A stretch of 64,000 nt of DNA from Candidatus Delongbacteria bacterium. GTDB taxonomy: Bacteria > CAIWAD01. Below, piece after piece: positions 1-9,259 of the stretch. The stretch lies in the NCBI GenBank assembly GCA_020634015.1, contig JACKCN010000003.1:422765-486764 (forward strand). Direction: 5' to 3'. Every line of letters starts with the position of its first letter. Position 1 is the stretch's first letter. The notes beneath the pieces were generated by a model. The model made no database searches and was not told where the DNA came from. It saw nothing but the letters and a program-made list of their open reading frames with translations. The translations under genes and the position numbers were made by a program.

Positions 1-2
1 CT

Positions 3-728
3 GACAACTTTTCCCAGGAAGAACGGACCGTCATCGAACGAATCGAACAACGGCGCTCCGCGCTTGGCCGAATGGACGATGAGATCGCCTTCGTCGACTT
101 CGGTGCCGGTCAGTCCACGGAGCATCGCACCCAGATGGAAATGCAGAATGGGGTGGTCTCCAAGCGCCGGATCTCCAGCATTGCAGCAGTCAGCAAACCT
201 CCGTTCTGGGCTTCCATTCTGTTCAAGCTGGTCCGCAGGCTTGAGCCGCAAACCATCGTCGAACTGGGAACCTGCGTGGGCATTTCAGCCGCCTATCAGG
301 CAAGTGCCCAGAAGCTGAATCAGCGAGGAAAACTGTTCTCCCTGGAAGGCGCGGAGTCTCTTGCCACCATTTCGAGAGAGACTCTGGGCGGCCTTGGGAT
401 TTCCAATTCCGAGGTGGTCCTGGGACCTTTTCACCAGACCTTGATGCCGGTTCTGGAAGAGCATGCACCCATCGATTTTTTCTTCAATGACGGGCATCAT
501 GATCACGATGCGGTTCTGGAGTATTTCGAGAAATCCCTGCCGTTCCTTGCCAGTGACGCCGTGATGGTTTTTGATGACATATCATGGTCGGATGGGATGC
601 GGCAGGCCTGGAAGGAAATCGTCGCGGATCCGCGTATTCGGTTTTCACTGGACTTGCGCTCGATCGGGGTGGTTGTGATCTCGGCTGAACGTGGCACGAA
701 AACCCACTATCGGGCGGCCTTGGTCTAA
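3..728 (+). CDS. Class I SAM-dependent methyltransferase-like protein, 5' partial
   Basis: The frame is open from base 3 to the TAA at 726-728. The residues before the first ATG (base 72) already look like family sequence, with a basic helix leading into DFGAG, so the true start lies outside the window. The fold signature is a Rossmann-type motif (VELGTCVGISAA, about residue 86 of the visible frame), an acidic strand end (SLEGAES) and FNDGHHDHD at about residue 161, followed by VFDDISWS. This is the pattern of small-molecule or glycan O-methyltransferases with an acidic metal or substrate site near the DGHH segment. The substrate cannot be read from the sequence. No coupled neighbour is visible; the next gene starts 113 bases downstream with its own ribosome binding site. 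Confidence 0.8.
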   Translation, partial: DNFSQEERTVIERIEQRRSALGRMDDEIAFVDFGAGQSTEHRTQMEMQNGVVSKRRISSIAAVSKPPFWASILFKLVRRLEPQTIVELGTCVGISAAYQASAQKLNQRGKLFSLEGAESLATISRETLGGLGISNSEVVLGPFHQTLMPVLEEHAPIDFFFNDGHHDHDAVLEYFEKSLPFLASDAVMVFDDISWSDGMRQAWKEIVADPRIRFSLDLRSIGVVVISAERGTKTHYRAALV

Positions 729-841
729 GCTCCGCAGTCGGGAGACCACGACGCGTCAAGCGCAGCACGTGATCCACACCGCTGCTGGACCGCGAAACCA
801 ACAAGGGCCGACAATCCGGGGCCCAATTCATCGGGAGTTCC

Positions 842-1582
842 ATGACGCTGAAACGCGAGATGGTCAGTTCGGGCCACTGGCTCTTCCGCTACCGCGGCAG
901 TTTCCCCGTGCTTTTCGTGGTGTTGCTGCTGGTGGCGGTCTTCACCGGCAGCCGCGAAGTCTCGCATCCGGCGGGAATCACAGCCTGGGAAGCCTTCTGT
1001 CTGCTGATCGCGATCAGCGGGCTGGTGGTGCGCGGGGTCACCCTGGGGTTCGTGTCACCGGGGACTTCGGGGCGGAATACCACGGCCCAGCGCGCCGATG
1101 AGCTGAACACCACCGGCATCTATTCCATGGTGCGCCATCCGCTCTATCTGGCCAACTGGCTCTGCTGGCTGGGTGTGCTGCTGGTGCCCGGCATCTGGTG
1201 GCTGCCCCTGACCGTGACCCTGGGATTCTGGCTCTATTACGAGCGGATCATGATGGCCGAGGAAGATTTTCTGCAGGGCAAGTTCGGCGAGCCTTATCTG
1301 GAATGGGCCGGCAGAACCCCTCCGTTTCTACCCCGATTCTCGTCCTGGAAGCCCAGTTCCCGTCGTTTCTCGCTGAAATTCGTGCTCAAGCGTGAATATG
1401 CCTCCTGGCTGGGGGTGATCACGTCCTTCGTGCTGCTGGAACTTGTTCTGCATTGGGCGAGTGAGGAAGGTGGGATGCCGGGCCGATTCTGGTTGATTCT
1501 GGAGGGCGTGGCGCTGGTCTTCTACCTGATCATGCGTATCCTGCGTACCCGAACACGGCTTCTGCACCAGAGCGATCGATAA
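842..1582 (+). CDS. Isoprenylcysteine carboxyl methyltransferase (ICMT/PEMT)-like integral membrane protein
   Basis: This 246-residue protein has several hydrophobic segments (about residues 18-38, 45-65, 102-125, 175-195 and 210-228). The family signature RHPLYLANW lies near residue 98 and is followed by a conserved acidic stretch (YYERIMMAEE) and the typical FGEPY...PPFLP ending of the methyltransferase core. ICMT/PEMT-fold enzymes methylate lipid or prenyl substrates at the membrane with SAM; in bacteria the substrates are mostly unknown. The C-terminal 80 residues, including two more hydrophobic segments, extend past the usual core. The ATG at 842 has a good upstream GGGAG. The next gene begins 16 bases downstream, so the two may be cotranscribed. 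Confidence 0.75.
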   Translation: MTLKREMVSSGHWLFRYRGSFPVLFVVLLLVAVFTGSREVSHPAGITAWEAFCLLIAISGLVVRGVTLGFVSPGTSGRNTTAQRADELNTTGIYSMVRHPLYLANWLCWLGVLLVPGIWWLPLTVTLGFWLYYERIMMAEEDFLQGKFGEPYLEWAGRTPPFLPRFSSWKPSSRRFSLKFVLKREYASWLGVITSFVLLELVLHWASEEGGMPGRFWLILEGVALVFYLIMRILRTRTRLLHQSDR

Positions 1583-1598
1583 TCATGGAGACTCCAGC

Positions 1599-2270
1599 AT
1601 GGCGAGCCCTACCCGTTCAGCCAGGTTGTGCCTGTGGCTCACGGGGTGGCTCTGTCTGGCGCTCGCGGCGCAGGCCGCCCCGCTGACCATCGCGCGCCTC
1701 AAGTATGATGGCGGTGGCGACTGGTATTGCGATCCCACCAGCCTGCCCAATCTGCTGGCCTTCACGCGGCAGAACACCACTCTGGATGTGGCCCCCCGCG
1801 AAGAAGTGGTGGAGGCCGACGATCCCCGTCTCTTCGCCTTCCCCTACCTCTACATGAGCGGACATGGCCGCATCCAGTTCACGCCACTGCAGGCCGAACG
1901 CCTGCGGGAGTGGCTGATCGGCGGCGGCTTCCTGCACGTGGACGACAACTACGGCCTGGACGAGCACTTCCGCCGCGAGATCCGCAAGGTGTTTCCCGAG
2001 TACGAGCTGGTAGAGGTGCCTTTCTCCCATCCCATCTACCACAGCCAGTTCGACTATGGGCGCGGATTGCCCAAGATCCACGAACACGACGGCAAGCCGC
2101 CTCGCGGTTTCGGCATCTTTCACGAAGGACGGCTGGTGGTGTTCTACAGTTGGGAATGCGATCTGGGCGACGGCTGGGAAGATCCCGACGTACACAATGA
2201 CCCGGCCGATCTGCGTCGCCAGGCCCTTGAGATGGGGTGCAACATCCTGGTCTGGAGCATGGGCCAATGA
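1599..2270 (+). CDS. DUF4159 domain-containing secreted protein
   Basis: The 223-residue product starts with a signal peptide (hydrophobic residues 10-25, ending in an AQAA-type site). The mature part matches the DUF4159 pattern: an N-terminal LKYDGGGDWY segment, YLYMSGHG near residue 86, then GGGFLHVDDNYG and a C-terminal FYSWECDLGDGWED. DUF4159 has a glutamine-amidotransferase-like fold and usually sits beside DUF4175, DUF58 and MoxR-type genes thought to act in envelope biogenesis or stress; its biochemistry is not established. The stop codon overlaps the next start in an ATGA arrangement (2267-2270), so translation is coupled to the DUF4175 gene. I infer that the two proteins act together. 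Confidence 0.85.
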   Translation: MASPTRSARLCLWLTGWLCLALAAQAAPLTIARLKYDGGGDWYCDPTSLPNLLAFTRQNTTLDVAPREEVVEADDPRLFAFPYLYMSGHGRIQFTPLQAERLREWLIGGGFLHVDDNYGLDEHFRREIRKVFPEYELVEVPFSHPIYHSQFDYGRGLPKIHEHDGKPPRGFGIFHEGRLVVFYSWECDLGDGWEDPDVHNDPADLRRQALEMGCNILVWSMGQ

Positions 2271-5200
2271 GCAGTACGGGACACAGCCGGGTACTGGCAC
2301 GACTGGCGCGTTTCCGGCGTGAGCTGAAATGGGCGCAGGTGCAGCGGGCCTGGGGGTTCTGGCTGGGGCTGCTGCCCCTGCATGTCCTTGTGCTGGCGAT
2401 CCTGGAACACACGGGTGACCATTCCCTTGACACACGCCAGAACCTGCTGCACTTCCTCGAGCTGGGCTTCTGGCTCTGGGCGGCGGGTCTGCTGGTTCCC
2501 GCTCTCTGGATCTTTGGAGTACGGCGCGGTACACCTTCTGACGAAGAGCTGGCCGGACAGCTGGGCTGGGGTTCCGCTGAGATCCGGGATCGCCTGCTGA
2601 ATGCGCTCCAGTTGCAGAATGGTTCGCGCGAGAACCGGGAAGGTTACGATCCCGAGCTGATGCTGGCCAGTCTGGACCAGCTGCTGCCCGCCCTCGATCG
2701 CCACGAGGACCGTCGCAGTCTGCCTCTGGCCAGCCGGACCAGGGCCTTGAAATCCGGTGCCGGAATGGCCCTGGTGCTGGTGCTGATCGCCCTGGCCGGG
2801 GGACACGACAGCCTGACCGCCCTGCAGCGGATTCTGCACCCCGAGCGCGACTTCCGTCCACCCGCAGCGTTCAGCCTGCTGCTGAGCAGCGACCGTGATA
2901 CGCTCATCCTGGGCGAACGCCTGAGCATCGAGGTGGAACCCCGGGGCACCGAACTGCCGGCTCAGGTGGAACTGTTCAGCCAGGTGGGCCATGAAGAACC
3001 GGTTCGCCGAGTCCTGCCACTCAAGCGCGGAGTCGCCCGGGCCGAGGACCTTGGCCCCGCGGTCAGCACCCGATTCTGGGCCGCTGCCGGCGAGATCCAC
3101 TCCGATACTCTGGATGTTCTGGTCCGGATTCCGCCCGTTCTCAGGGAGCTGCGTGTCGCCTTTCAACCACCCGCCTACACGGGTCTGCCGCGCCAGGAGC
3201 TGCCCGAGGGGCTGGGAGACGTGCATTGCCCCGTAGGGAGCCGGGTGGAGTTGAGCGGGCGACTGAGCGAACCCGTGTCTCTGGCCACGCTGTCGCTGGA
3301 GGCGGGCAGGGGCCCCGAGCAGAAATCCTTGCTGGACAATTTTGGGGACGCGGGCGATTCGCTGGCCTTCAGAACGCAATTCGTTGCCCGCGGCGCTGGT
3401 CGATGGGAGCTGGCATTCCTGGATCACGAAGGTCTGCCGACCCGCGGTGATCTGGCCCACGAACTGAGCGTGATTCCCGATCAGCCCCCTGTCCTGCGCG
3501 TGCTGGTGCCCACCGAGAGCGAGGGGCGGCTGGAGCGTGACCTGAGCCAGAAGCTGGTGGCTGTGGCCGAGGACGACTACGGCATCGGCAGGTTGCGGCT
3601 TGTCTACACGATCCGCTCGGGCCTGCTGAGCCACGGGGAAGAACTTCCCGACCCGTCGCAGCTCACGGCACCACCCGAGGGCTGGCACGAGAAGGATCTG
3701 CCGCTCAACCGCAGCGAGCGCGTGAGGGCCACACTTGATGACAACTGGGACCTGTCCCCGGCCGGCCTGCTGCCCGATGATCGTGTGCACTTCTATCTGG
3801 AAGTCTTTGACAACGACGGCTGGAACGGAGCCAAGTCCGTACGCAGCGTGCTGTATACACTCAAGGTGCCCGGCATGGAGGAATTGTACGCGGAAGTGGA
3901 GGAGGACCAGGGCGATCTGGCCAGCGAGGCTGCCGAGATCCTCGAAGAGACCCGCGAGAACAGCCGCCACCTGCAGGAGTTGAGTCAGGAAATGCGCAAG
4001 CAGCCCGAGCCCAGCTGGGAGCAGCAGCAGAAGCTGAAGCAGCTCACCGAACGGCAGGAAGAGCTGATGCAGCAGGCCTCCGAGACTTCCGAGAAGCTGG
4101 AGCAGCTGCAGCAGAAGCTTGAGATGAACAACATGGTCTCCGAGGAGCTGAAGCAGAAGTTCATGCGGCTCAGCGAACTGCTCAAGGAGGCCATCGATCC
4201 CGAACTGATGGAGAAGCTGAAACAGGCATCCCAGCAGGTCCAGGCCGAGGAAACACCCCAGGCACCGCGCGAGAAGAACCTTCAGGAAATGAAGGACCTG
4301 CTCAAGGAGATGGAACGCCAGATGGAGCAGTTTCTCTCGGTGCTGGAAGACATGCGCATGCAGCAGAAGCTGGAGGAGTTCGGCCGTCGCCTGATGGAAA
4401 TGGCCGATCGCCAGGACCAGCTTGGCCAGGACATGGACCAGCGCAGCGGTCAGGAGCTGGCCCCGGAAGAGCAGGCCCTGCGCAAGGACTTCCAGGAGCT
4501 GCAAAAGGAGATCGGCCAGTTCCAGCAGGACTTCTCCGACAAGTCGACCATGCCGCGGGAGCAATTGCAGAGCTATCAGGAGCAGGTTCAGCAGGCACAG
4601 CCCGAATCGGCCATGCAGGAACTGAGCGAGCAACTGCAGGCGGGGGATACGGGCGAGCAGAGCCAACAGGACAGCGACAAGCTGGAGCTGGATCTGGAGA
4701 GTCTGGCCGCCCAGATGCAGGATGCCGCGAAACAGGCCAGCAACAACTCGAAGAACGAGATGGCCCGCGAGATCGACCGTGTCTGTCAGGAACTGCTGGT
4801 GCTTTCCCATCTGCAGGAAAAGGTCAACGCGGGCAACACCGATCTGGATGCCCGCTCGGCGCGACTGCCCGTGCTGGCGGAGCAGGCACTGGAGAATCGG
4901 TTGGGCGTGGCCGCCTGCGCGGATGCCGTGGGTGCGATGAGCATGAAGAGCTTTCTGATTCCCAAGCGCGCCCTGGCCTTGCTGGGTGCCGGGCTGTCCA
5001 GTCTGGACCGGATGCTGGTGTCCTACGAGGAACGCAATCTGGGCGAGCTGAGACGCAACGGACCCCATGTCCTGGGAAATGTGAACCAGACCATTCTGGC
5101 CCTCAAGGAAGCCAAGAGCCAGATGCAGCAGGCCAGCAGCTCCAGCGGATTCGAGGAAATGATGGAGCAACTGGCTCAGGCCAGCGCTCGCCAACAGGGT

Positions 5201-5824
5201 CTGAATGGCCAGTGCAGCAAATTGATGAGCAACACGCCGGGCAATTCCCAGAAGCCCATGTCCGTGTCCTTCGGAGACGCCGCCGCTCAGCAGGGTGAGT
5301 TGCGTCAGCAGATGGAATCTCTGGCGGCCAAGCTGGGTCAGGAAGGACGCAGCAAGGGCTCGGGCAAGACGCCCGGTCAGGGTGAGGCGGGAGAAGAAGG
5401 CGAGCCGCAACCCGGGTCTGGCAAACGTCCCGGCGATCAGCCGGGCGAGCAGCAGGTGCTGGGCGACATGGGCCAGGTGGCCAGCGACATGAAGGAAGTC
5501 GAAAAGGATCTGGCGAATCAGCAGTACACAGAGCGCACACGCATGTTGCAGGAACGCATTCTGACTCGCCTGCTGGAAGCCCAGCAGTCCGTGCGTCGTC
5601 AGGACTTCTCGCAGAAACGTCAGAGTCGCAGTGCCGATCCATTGAAGGCGGCCGCCCCACCCGAATTGTCGGGTGTCCAGAACACGGAGAGTCTGGAACA
5701 GGACCTGCTGCGCGCCCTGCGCGAGGGATACACGCCCGAATATGAGAAGTTGATCCGGGATTATTTCCGGGCGCTGGAGAGTGACGGAACCCGAGCGGAA
5801 GACAGGGTCGACGAGGCAGAATGA
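2267..5824 (+). CDS. DUF4175 family protein, large membrane-anchored coiled-coil protein
   Basis: An in-frame ATG exists at 2237, but 2267 gives a clean ATGA overlap with the DUF4159 gene and is preferred, giving 1185 residues. Two hydrophobic segments lie near residues 25-50 and 65-90 and a third near 165-182. A beta-rich region (about 200-540) carries PPVL- and PPVLREL-type segments. From about residue 540 to the end the protein is dominated by Q/E/K-rich heptad sequence (repeated MEQL, LKQL, QQLQ patterns), predicted to be long coiled coils with a low-complexity Gly/Gln stretch near 1040-1070. Its function is unknown; the neighbours suggest an envelope role. A very long antisense frame here is a by-product of the repetitive Leu/Gln codons. 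Confidence 0.8.
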   Translation: MSSTGHSRVLARLARFRRELKWAQVQRAWGFWLGLLPLHVLVLAILEHTGDHSLDTRQNLLHFLELGFWLWAAGLLVPALWIFGVRRGTPSDEELAGQLGWGSAEIRDRLLNALQLQNGSRENREGYDPELMLASLDQLLPALDRHEDRRSLPLASRTRALKSGAGMALVLVLIALAGGHDSLTALQRILHPERDFRPPAAFSLLLSSDRDTLILGERLSIEVEPRGTELPAQVELFSQVGHEEPVRRVLPLKRGVARAEDLGPAVSTRFWAAAGEIHSDTLDVLVRIPPVLRELRVAFQPPAYTGLPRQELPEGLGDVHCPVGSRVELSGRLSEPVSLATLSLEAGRGPEQKSLLDNFGDAGDSLAFRTQFVARGAGRWELAFLDHEGLPTRGDLAHELSVIPDQPPVLRVLVPTESEGRLERDLSQKLVAVAEDDYGIGRLRLVYTIRSGLLSHGEELPDPSQLTAPPEGWHEKDLPLNRSERVRATLDDNWDLSPAGLLPDDRVHFYLEVFDNDGWNGAKSVRSVLYTLKVPGMEELYAEVEEDQGDLASEAAEILEETRENSRHLQELSQEMRKQPEPSWEQQQKLKQLTERQEELMQQASETSEKLEQLQQKLEMNNMVSEELKQKFMRLSELLKEAIDPELMEKLKQASQQVQAEETPQAPREKNLQEMKDLLKEMERQMEQFLSVLEDMRMQQKLEEFGRRLMEMADRQDQLGQDMDQRSGQELAPEEQALRKDFQELQKEIGQFQQDFSDKSTMPREQLQSYQEQVQQAQPESAMQELSEQLQAGDTGEQSQQDSDKLELDLESLAAQMQDAAKQASNNSKNEMAREIDRVCQELLVLSHLQEKVNAGNTDLDARSARLPVLAEQALENRLGVAACADAVGAMSMKSFLIPKRALALLGAGLSSLDRMLVSYEERNLGELRRNGPHVLGNVNQTILALKEAKSQMQQASSSSGFEEMMEQLAQASARQQGLNGQCSKLMSNTPGNSQKPMSVSFGDAAAQQGELRQQMESLAAKLGQEGRSKGSGKTPGQGEAGEEGEPQPGSGKRPGDQPGEQQVLGDMGQVASDMKEVEKDLANQQYTERTRMLQERILTRLLEAQQSVRRQDFSQKRQSRSADPLKAAAPPELSGVQNTESLEQDLLRALREGYTPEYEKLIRDYFRALESDGTRAEDRVDEAE

Positions 5825-6657
5825 ATACCACGGATGGCGCAGCCGCAGCGATGGTCTCGCTGGGCAGTCAGGGCTACAACTATCCCCAGTGGAAATCCGG
5901 TTTCTATCCTGCCCGGCTCAGCACCGGGCAGTATCTCTCGTACTACAGCCGGATCTTTTCCTATCTGGAAATGGACAGCACCTTCTACGTCAGTCCCCGG
6001 CCTGAGACCGTGCGCGCCTGGGACCGCCAGACACCCGCCAGCTTCCGCTGCTCCCTGCGACTGCCCTCCGAGATCAGCCATCGGCTGGGGTTCACCGACT
6101 GCACGGGCGAACTGCTTCAGTTTCTGGAGGCGGCAACCCTGCTGGAAGACAAGCTTGCGCCCATCATCATCGAGACCCCCGCGGAAATGGACTCGACCCA
6201 CAGTGCCCGCCTGGTGGCCTTCCTCGATGGCCTGCCCCGGGATTTCCGCTTCGCGCTGGACTTCCGCCACCCCACCTGGTTCTGCTCGCGGACCTATGAC
6301 ATGCTGCGCAACTTCGGCATCGCGCTCTGCCTGGTGGACCATCCATTGCTCGATCGGGAACTGCAGTTGACGGCACCATTCAGTGTGATTCGCCTCTGCG
6401 GCGATGAGAACTCCAGGCCGGTCAGCCAGATCGGGCTGGATCGCGACAGCGACTTCCTGTACTACCGCAACCAGATTCGTGCTCTCGAGCGCCAGGGTGA
6501 GGTCTTCCTCAGTTGCTCCAACCACTGGAACGGTTTCGCCCCGACCAGCCTGGCCCAGCTGGCTCGACGCCTTGAGATGACACTGCCCCCCTTCGGCGAA
6601 GCCCAGCAGGACCTGTTCCCGTTGATGGCACTGGAAAGCCTGCCCCCAAGGCCCTGA
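5821..6657 (+). CDS. DUF72 (YecE-like) family protein
   Basis: This 278-residue protein has the DUF72 TIM-barrel features: GSQGYNYPQWKSGFYP near residue 16, YLSYYSRIFSYLEMDSTFY near 40, a central RFALDFRHPTW strand near 139 and a C-terminal FLSCSNHWNGFAP where an asparagine-rich active-site-like pocket is expected. No enzymatic activity is firmly assigned to this family. The start overlaps the stop of the preceding DUF4175 gene (ATGA at 5821-5824), making it the third gene of a coupled set. No convincing terminator follows it. Confidence 0.85.
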   Translation: MNTTDGAAAAMVSLGSQGYNYPQWKSGFYPARLSTGQYLSYYSRIFSYLEMDSTFYVSPRPETVRAWDRQTPASFRCSLRLPSEISHRLGFTDCTGELLQFLEAATLLEDKLAPIIIETPAEMDSTHSARLVAFLDGLPRDFRFALDFRHPTWFCSRTYDMLRNFGIALCLVDHPLLDRELQLTAPFSVIRLCGDENSRPVSQIGLDRDSDFLYYRNQIRALERQGEVFLSCSNHWNGFAPTSLAQLARRLEMTLPPFGEAQQDLFPLMALESLPPRP

Positions 6658-7474
6658 ACCGAGCCGATTCCCCCAGCACGGAGAGCCATTCCCGACGGGC
6701 TGTTGCCGGCACATCTCCGGGTCATTGGGCTGGTGGGGAGTCGAATCCTGTCGATTCTAGCTTTGATTGCCAAGACGATCGGAGTATTTGTACGGGTCGA
6801 TCATTCGCCATAAGGAACGCTGCGGACAAATAAAGAATGGGTTTCCTTTTGATAGCGGCTTGACCAGTTGACGGCTTGATTAGCAAAATCAAACGGTGTG
6901 GTGTGGTAGGGAACTCGAGGGCGATCAAGGGGGATAGATCGGGAGCTCGAGGGTGCCCATCAACCAGTCAGACTCAAAAAGAAACCCATTCGCTCCAAGA
7001 CAAGGCAACCATTGTGCCAGTCCGGGAAGCGAATGGGTACTCTATAAAAAACAAGCACTTGCTGAAGTTGCCTCACCCGTGAAGCTTCTCAGACTTTTTC
7101 TCTCTGTACAGCTTCTGCACACCACGTTTGCCAACGCTGTCGCTTTTGCGTAACCTGCCCCTACAACCCTAGCAGGAACAGCAGCTTACGGGAACAGGTT
7201 AATGGCCGCTACAACCGCCCGTTCCAGAACAGAGCAAACAAACAAACAGATGCCGCACAGACATGCTTGCCTTTGCACAATATCGTCGCCATTCCCTGAG
7301 GAATGGAGAGAGAGAGAGATCAGATGTTGAAGTCGAAAACGTTTCTGATTCTGCCGAACAAACGAAGGAAAGGGTTCTTCAGAAAAAGATAGCGGCTGGC
7401 CCTGGTTACATGCCAAACAGACACAGAACCAATAGCAAAATCAGAAACACGGGTGAGGAGAAAAGGAGATTCGA
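6658..7474. other. Lower-GC stretch without a convincing gene
   Basis: About 820 bases between two well-defined genes have visibly lower GC than the rest of the window. Short open frames exist on both strands, but none has both a good ribosome binding site and a recognisable protein pattern until the small ORF at 7475. The one clear structural element is an inverted repeat at 6984-7038. Two short direct repeats around CTCGAGGG (near 6912 and 6943) are also visible. The base composition suggests acquired or decayed DNA, but no transposase, integrase or att duplication was found. Confidence 0.5.
6984..7038. repeat. Inverted repeat in the low-GC stretch
   Basis: The arm ACCCATTCGCT (6984-6994) is the exact reverse complement of AGCGAATGGGT (7028-7038), giving an 11-bp stem around a 33-base loop. 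With a one-base bulge the pairing extends by a few GC pairs inward. The run TATAAAAAA follows on the right. The same word occurs imperfectly at 6834-6849. It may be a relic of a mobile element or an RNA hairpin; no gene is tied to it. Confidence 0.5.
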
Positions 7475-7666
7475 ATGGAAAACAACCTTGCGCGCCATCT
7501 GCCTAATGACGGGGAGGTTGTCCCAATGGAAGTGGATGTCGAAGTACTTATCCATCGGACACCCAGGACCCTCTCTTCTGAAGAACCCAATTCCTTCGTG
7601 GCTCAGATGAGCAAGCTTTGTGCCAATGAGGCATGGATTGGCAAGTCCTTGAAAATCAATGAGTGA
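7475..7666 (+). CDS. Small hypothetical protein (63 aa)
   Basis: I do not recognise this gene. It is kept because a near-perfect Shine-Dalgarno sequence (AAAGGAGAT, 7462-7470) stands five to eight bases before its ATG, which is better than many certain genes in the window. The product is soluble-looking and acidic in its first half (residues 10-25, DGEVVPMEVDVEVLIH) with a single cysteine near residue 48. A longer overlapping frame from 7263 to 7610 lacks such a start signal and is less likely. The surrounding DNA is lower in GC than the flanks, so this could be the remains of a transferred gene. Confidence 0.4.
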   Translation: MENNLARHLPNDGEVVPMEVDVEVLIHRTPRTLSSEEPNSFVAQMSKLCANEAWIGKSLKINE

Positions 7667-7851
7667 AGGGCGCTGCATGACGCCGCTGACGAGCTGCCCT
7701 GTTCAATTCCCGCCAAGCACTGCACGAAATCCAACAAGCCCAGAGGCCCCTGGAAACGCGAGATGACTCTGAACCAGCTTTGGAATTGCGCCTTCGTACG
7801 ATATCGCGACAGGAATGGCGGTACCAATGGAGAGTGTTCCTTGAGCGCGAT

Positions 7852-7883
7852 TGTGACTCCGGCAGAGTAAGGCAGGAGTCACA
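7852..7883 (-). terminator. Possible hairpin terminator of the aminotransferase gene
   Basis: TGTGACTCC (7852-7860) and GGAGTCACA (7875-7883) form a perfect 9-bp stem around a 14-base loop, 25 bases past the stop codon of the minus-strand aminotransferase. No T-run follows on the minus strand, so intrinsic termination is uncertain. Confidence 0.4.
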
Positions 7884-7907
7884 GCGGCCTGGGTCGTGGC
7901 CCGTCAC

Positions 7908-9107
7908 TCAGGCTTCGGCACGTGTCCAATCGGCCAGGAAATCGCCGATGCGCTGGTAGGCCCGTTCGAGGATCCGGTCGTCAGGCAAGGTCACCAGGCG
8001 GAAATGCCGTGTTCCCGGCTTCTGGCCGAAACCACCGCCGTGCACGACCACGACTCCGGTCTCACGGATCAGGGCCTTGACGAAGCTTTCATCATCGGAA
8101 CGGATATCCAGGCTGGGGAAGGCGTAGAATGCGGCCCCGGGCCGAACGCAGCGAATGCCGGGAATCTGGTTCAGCACCCGATCGGTCAGGTCGGCACGCC
8201 GCTCGAGGATCTGGATGATGTTCTCCAGATGACTTTTGTCGCCATCCAGGGCCGGTGCAATGGCGTACTGGGCCGGATGGTTGGCCGAGAGCCGGGCCCG
8301 GGTCAGCTTGAGCATGGCGTCCAGATAGTCCCGGCAATGCTCTTCCGGACCGGAAACGATGCACCAGCCAATCCGGAAACCGGGTGCCACGAAGTTCTTC
8401 GACAGTCCGCTGAAGGTCAGCACGCAGACATCGTCGGTCAGCGAGGCACTGGGCAGGTGCTGCTGTCCGTGAAACAGCAGGCGGTCGTAGATCTCGTCGG
8501 AAAAGAGGACCAGATTGTGGCGCCGGCACAGGTCCAGTACACCCAGAAGCGTTTCCCTGTCGCATACCGAGCCGGTGGGATTGTTGGGGTTGATCAGGAC
8601 GAGGGCGCGGGTCCGGCTGTCGATGCGGGCTTCGATGTCCGCCAGATCCGGCTGCCAGCCATGATCCTCATCCAGCAGGTAGGAGCGCTGCTCCGCTTCC
8701 AGCTTGGCCAGCAGCGCGGTGTAGAGCGGATAACCCGGAGCCGGCACCAGCACATTGTCGCCCTGGTCCACCAGCGCGGACAGCGCGATTTCGATGGCTT
8801 CCGACGCGCCCGTGGTCACGAAGATGTCGCGAATGGCCTTCACGCCTTTGCCCAGGGCGTCGCGGCGGATCGCATCGCGGGCTTCCTCGATTCCCGAACT
8901 GTGACTGTAGCCATTGTGATTCTGGCGCATGGCTTCCGCCGTGGCCTCGATCAGGTGGTCGGGAGTGCGGAAATCGTAGATGTTGGGATCGCCAATATTG
9001 AGGTATAGAAGCTCCTTGCCGGCGGCCCGTGCCTGATCGGCGATCAGGACGATGTCGCGAACGGCATAGGTGATCTTCTCGGTTCGGTGAGCCGGCTTGA
9101 TGGCCAT
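7908..9107 (-). CDS. Pyridoxal-phosphate aminotransferase, class I/II (AlaA/AspC fold)
   Basis: The 399-residue protein is a full-length fold-type I aminotransferase. Visible signatures are YLNIGDPNIYDF (about 35-46), GYSHSSGIEEARDAI (about 71-85), the substrate and cofactor segment INPNNPTGSVCD near 173, SDEIYDRLLF near 203, and the lysine motif SGLSKNFVAPGFRIGW near 235, where the lysine forms the Schiff base. The C-terminal arginine segment GTRHFRLV fits carboxylate binding. The closest described relatives by pattern are alanine- or aspartate-type transaminases, but the amino donor cannot be fixed from sequence. It is a single minus-strand gene with low-GC DNA behind it and a long divergent promoter region ahead. 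Confidence 0.88.
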   Translation of the reverse strand: MAIKPAHRTEKITYAVRDIVLIADQARAAGKELLYLNIGDPNIYDFRTPDHLIEATAEAMRQNHNGYSHSSGIEEARDAIRRDALGKGVKAIRDIFVTTGASEAIEIALSALVDQGDNVLVPAPGYPLYTALLAKLEAEQRSYLLDEDHGWQPDLADIEARIDSRTRALVLINPNNPTGSVCDRETLLGVLDLCRRHNLVLFSDEIYDRLLFHGQQHLPSASLTDDVCVLTFSGLSKNFVAPGFRIGWCIVSGPEEHCRDYLDAMLKLTRARLSANHPAQYAIAPALDGDKSHLENIIQILERRADLTDRVLNQIPGIRCVRPGAAFYAFPSLDIRSDDESFVKALIRETGVVVVHGGGFGQKPGTRHFRLVTLPDDRILERAYQRIGDFLADWTRAEA

Positions 9108-9259
9108 GGTGGCGTGCCTTCCTCGAATGCGCCCGTTCCAGCTTTCGGCGGGCAGTGGACAGTCGCGCCCAACTTAGCACTTGGCTTGCTTGGCGCCAGC
9201 CTTGTGCGGGAGCCGGGATCGGGAAAGCAAAGACAAAATTGTCAGAATCCCGTCGCCGA

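Noticed and set aside
2144..5410. A 1088-codon open frame on the minus strand, rich in Leu and Gln, opposite the DUF4175 gene.
   Set aside because: It mirrors the repetitive Q/E/K codons of the coiled-coil gene, starts and stops without ribosome binding sites, and shows no family pattern.
6722..6780. A T-loop-like word (GGATTCGACTCC on the minus strand) resembling the 3' end of a tRNA or tmRNA, possibly an att remnant.
   Set aside because: The five bases on either side of the loop do not pair and no acceptor or anticodon arm can be drawn; only nine bases are shared with the tmRNA of this window.
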